DNA of 64,000 nucleotides from BMS3ABIN04 sp964553325. Lineage in GTDB: Bacteria; Bacteroidota; Ignavibacteria; Ignavibacteriales; Melioribacteraceae. The notes under the pieces were generated by a model. It worked only from the letters and a program-made list of their open reading frames with translations, ran no database searches and was not told the DNA's origin. The stretch is taken from the NCBI GenBank assembly GCA_964553325.1, contig CAZKKI010000025.1, positions 29,307 to 93,306 of the forward strand, read 5' to 3'. The number at the start of each line of letters is the position of its first letter. The first letter of the stretch is position 1. The position numbers and the translations under genes are program-made. This document shows positions 63,030 to 64,000 of this stretch, in pieces.

Positions 63030-63052
63030 GTAAAATATAAAGTTAAGTTATT

Positions 63053-63469
63053 TTAGTTAACGTGTAAATGTCCTGCGATTTTTAATCTGTTCAATGCTCT
63101 TTTCAGCGCCGCTTCGGCACGAGCAACATCGATATTCGGATCGTTTTTATGCGCTAATCTTTCCTTGGCTCGCTCCAAAGCTCTCTCCGCTCTTTCAACA
63201 TCAATCTCATCCGCACTTTCAAAGCTCTCTACCAAAATCAAAACACGGTTATTCAAGACCTCAATCATGCCACCGCCGGTAGCAAATATCTTTTCATCGT
63301 TGTTTTGTTCAACGATTTTAATTTTCCCGATTTCCAAGCTACTCAAGATGGGAGCATGGTTGAAAAGCACTTGAAAGTTCCCTTTGGAACCGGGAACTGT
63401 AACCGAAACAACTTCGGCGTTATAAGCCGATTTCGAAGGTGTTATAACTTCAACATTTATTAGTTTCAT
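63053..63469 (-). CDS. atpC: ATP synthase epsilon subunit
   Basis: 138 residues. The N-terminal beta-sandwich has NVEVITPSKSAYNAEVVSV and LFNHAPILSSLEIGKIKI; the C-terminal helical hairpin starts near residue 85 and is rich in E, R and A (ERAERALERAKERLAHK). It is part of the F1 stalk and can inhibit rotation. It starts one base after the atpD stop. The operon ends here with a terminator. Confidence 0.96.
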   Translation of the reverse strand: MKLINVEVITPSKSAYNAEVVSVTVPGSKGNFQVLFNHAPILSSLEIGKIKIVEQNNDEKIFATGGGMIEVLNNRVLILVESFESADEIDVERAERALERAKERLAHKNDPNIDVARAEAALKRALNRLKIAGHLHVN

Positions 63470-63470
63470 A

Positions 63471-64000
63471 TTATTTCTTCATCTTTTTAGCTTTTTCTAC
63501 TGCTTCTTCAATGCTACCGACGTACATAAATGCCATTTCGGGTAAATCGTCGTGTTTACCTTCAATTATTTCTTTAAAGCTTCTTATTGTATCTTCAAGT
63601 TTAACATACTTTCCGGGTAAGCCGGTAAACTGTTCCGCTACGTGGAACGGTTGGCTTAAGAATCTTTGAATTCTACGGGCTCTTCTAACCGTAATTTTAT
63701 CTTCTTCCGATAATTCGTCCATACCCAAGATATTAATGATATCTTGCAAATCTTTGTATTGCTGAAGAATTTCTTTTACTTGAGTAGCAACGTTATAATG
63801 CTCTTCGCCCAAGATTCCGGGTTCGAGAATTCGCGAGGTCGAATCCAAAGGATCGACGGCCGGATAAATACCGAGCTCGGATATTTGACGACTAAGTACC
63901 GTGGTAGCGTCCAAGTGGGAAAAAGCTGTTGCCGGCGCCGGGTCCGTTAAGTCGTCTGCCGGAACATAAATCGCTTGCACGGAAGTAATAGAACCTTTTT
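63471..64000 (-). CDS. atpD: ATP synthase beta subunit, N-terminal part beyond the window
   Basis: The frame is open to the right edge (176 codons); the Met at 63980 is internal. Visible beta-subunit landmarks are ITSVQAIYVPADDLTDPAPA, AVDPLDSTSRILEPG and RRARRIQRFLSQPFHVAEQF; the Walker A motif lies outside. It ends in EEAVEKAKKMKK. It carries the catalytic sites of F1. Confidence 0.97.
   Translation of the reverse strand, partial: KGSITSVQAIYVPADDLTDPAPATAFSHLDATTVLSRQISELGIYPAVDPLDSTSRILEPGILGEEHYNVATQVKEILQQYKDLQDIINILGMDELSEEDKITVRRARRIQRFLSQPFHVAEQFTGLPGKYVKLEDTIRSFKEIIEGKHDDLPEMAFMYVGSIEEAVEKAKKMKK

Overview
The window looks like chromosomal DNA from a low-GC (upper 30s % judged by eye, not computed) Gram-negative bacterium of the Ignavibacteria/Melioribacteraceae type (Bacteroidota-Chlorobi side). 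This is an inference from four things: type IX secretion C-terminal domains with the NYPNPFNP signature on secreted enzymes, a PorV/PorQ-like outer-membrane protein, a TonB receptor with an N-terminal carboxypeptidase-regulatory-like domain, and conventional Shine-Dalgarno and TTGACA/TATAAT-like signals. No tRNA, rRNA, CRISPR array, insertion sequence or phage gene was seen.

Region 1 (1-13070, all minus strand) is a Wzx/Wzy-type exopolysaccharide or O-antigen operon. Read 5'->3' on the minus strand it encodes a UDP-HexNAc dehydrogenase, a long SLBB-type Wza-like export protein, a Wzz-like chain-length protein, a GT4, a methyltransferase, Wzx, Wzy, a CgeB-like glycosyltransferase, a GT4, an FkbM methyltransferase and a GT4 cut by the left edge. 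No initiating transferase is visible. Region 2 (13198-19064) holds glycogen phosphorylase (minus) and a plus-strand overlapping trio plsY-htrA-purB.

Region 3 (19081-44268, all minus) is the most interesting part: a 25-kb, 13-gene carbohydrate-utilisation locus. A LacI regulator leads it, followed by a secreted tandem CBM9-like protein, a TonB-dependent receptor, a 1046-aa secreted protein, a PorV-like protein, a GH94 phosphorylase, a GH2 glycosidase, two secreted GH144-like ('glucoamylase family') enzymes and a complete ABC sugar importer (lipoprotein binding protein, two permeases, ATPase). The GH144 + GH94 + ABC + LacI set suggests breakdown of a beta-glucan, possibly beta-1,2-glucan: surface hydrolysis, TonB/ABC uptake, then cytoplasmic phosphorolysis and hydrolysis. 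Upstream of lacI there is a TTGGAA-N17-TATATT promoter, a perfect 22-bp LacI-type palindrome over the predicted start, and a second TGTAA-N4-TTACA site 108 bp away.

Region 4 (44609-46698) is groES-groEL with a TTGACA-N17-TATATT promoter, a perfect CIRCE element and a bidirectional terminator. Region 5 (46748-57698, minus) is housekeeping: Ppx/GppA-HD, GT9, a small membrane protein, deoxynucleoside kinase, FolK, FolB, a DMT transporter, the YfiH/LACC1 protein, a small exported protein, Fmt, Def, a membrane protein and an M1 peptidase. Region 6 (57832-60966) is an hsp20-dnaK-hsp20 heat-shock cluster with a large palindrome over the -10 box of the leading gene. Region 7 is plus-strand birA-nifS/iscS, then the end of the ATP synthase operon (atpD partial, atpC) on the minus strand.
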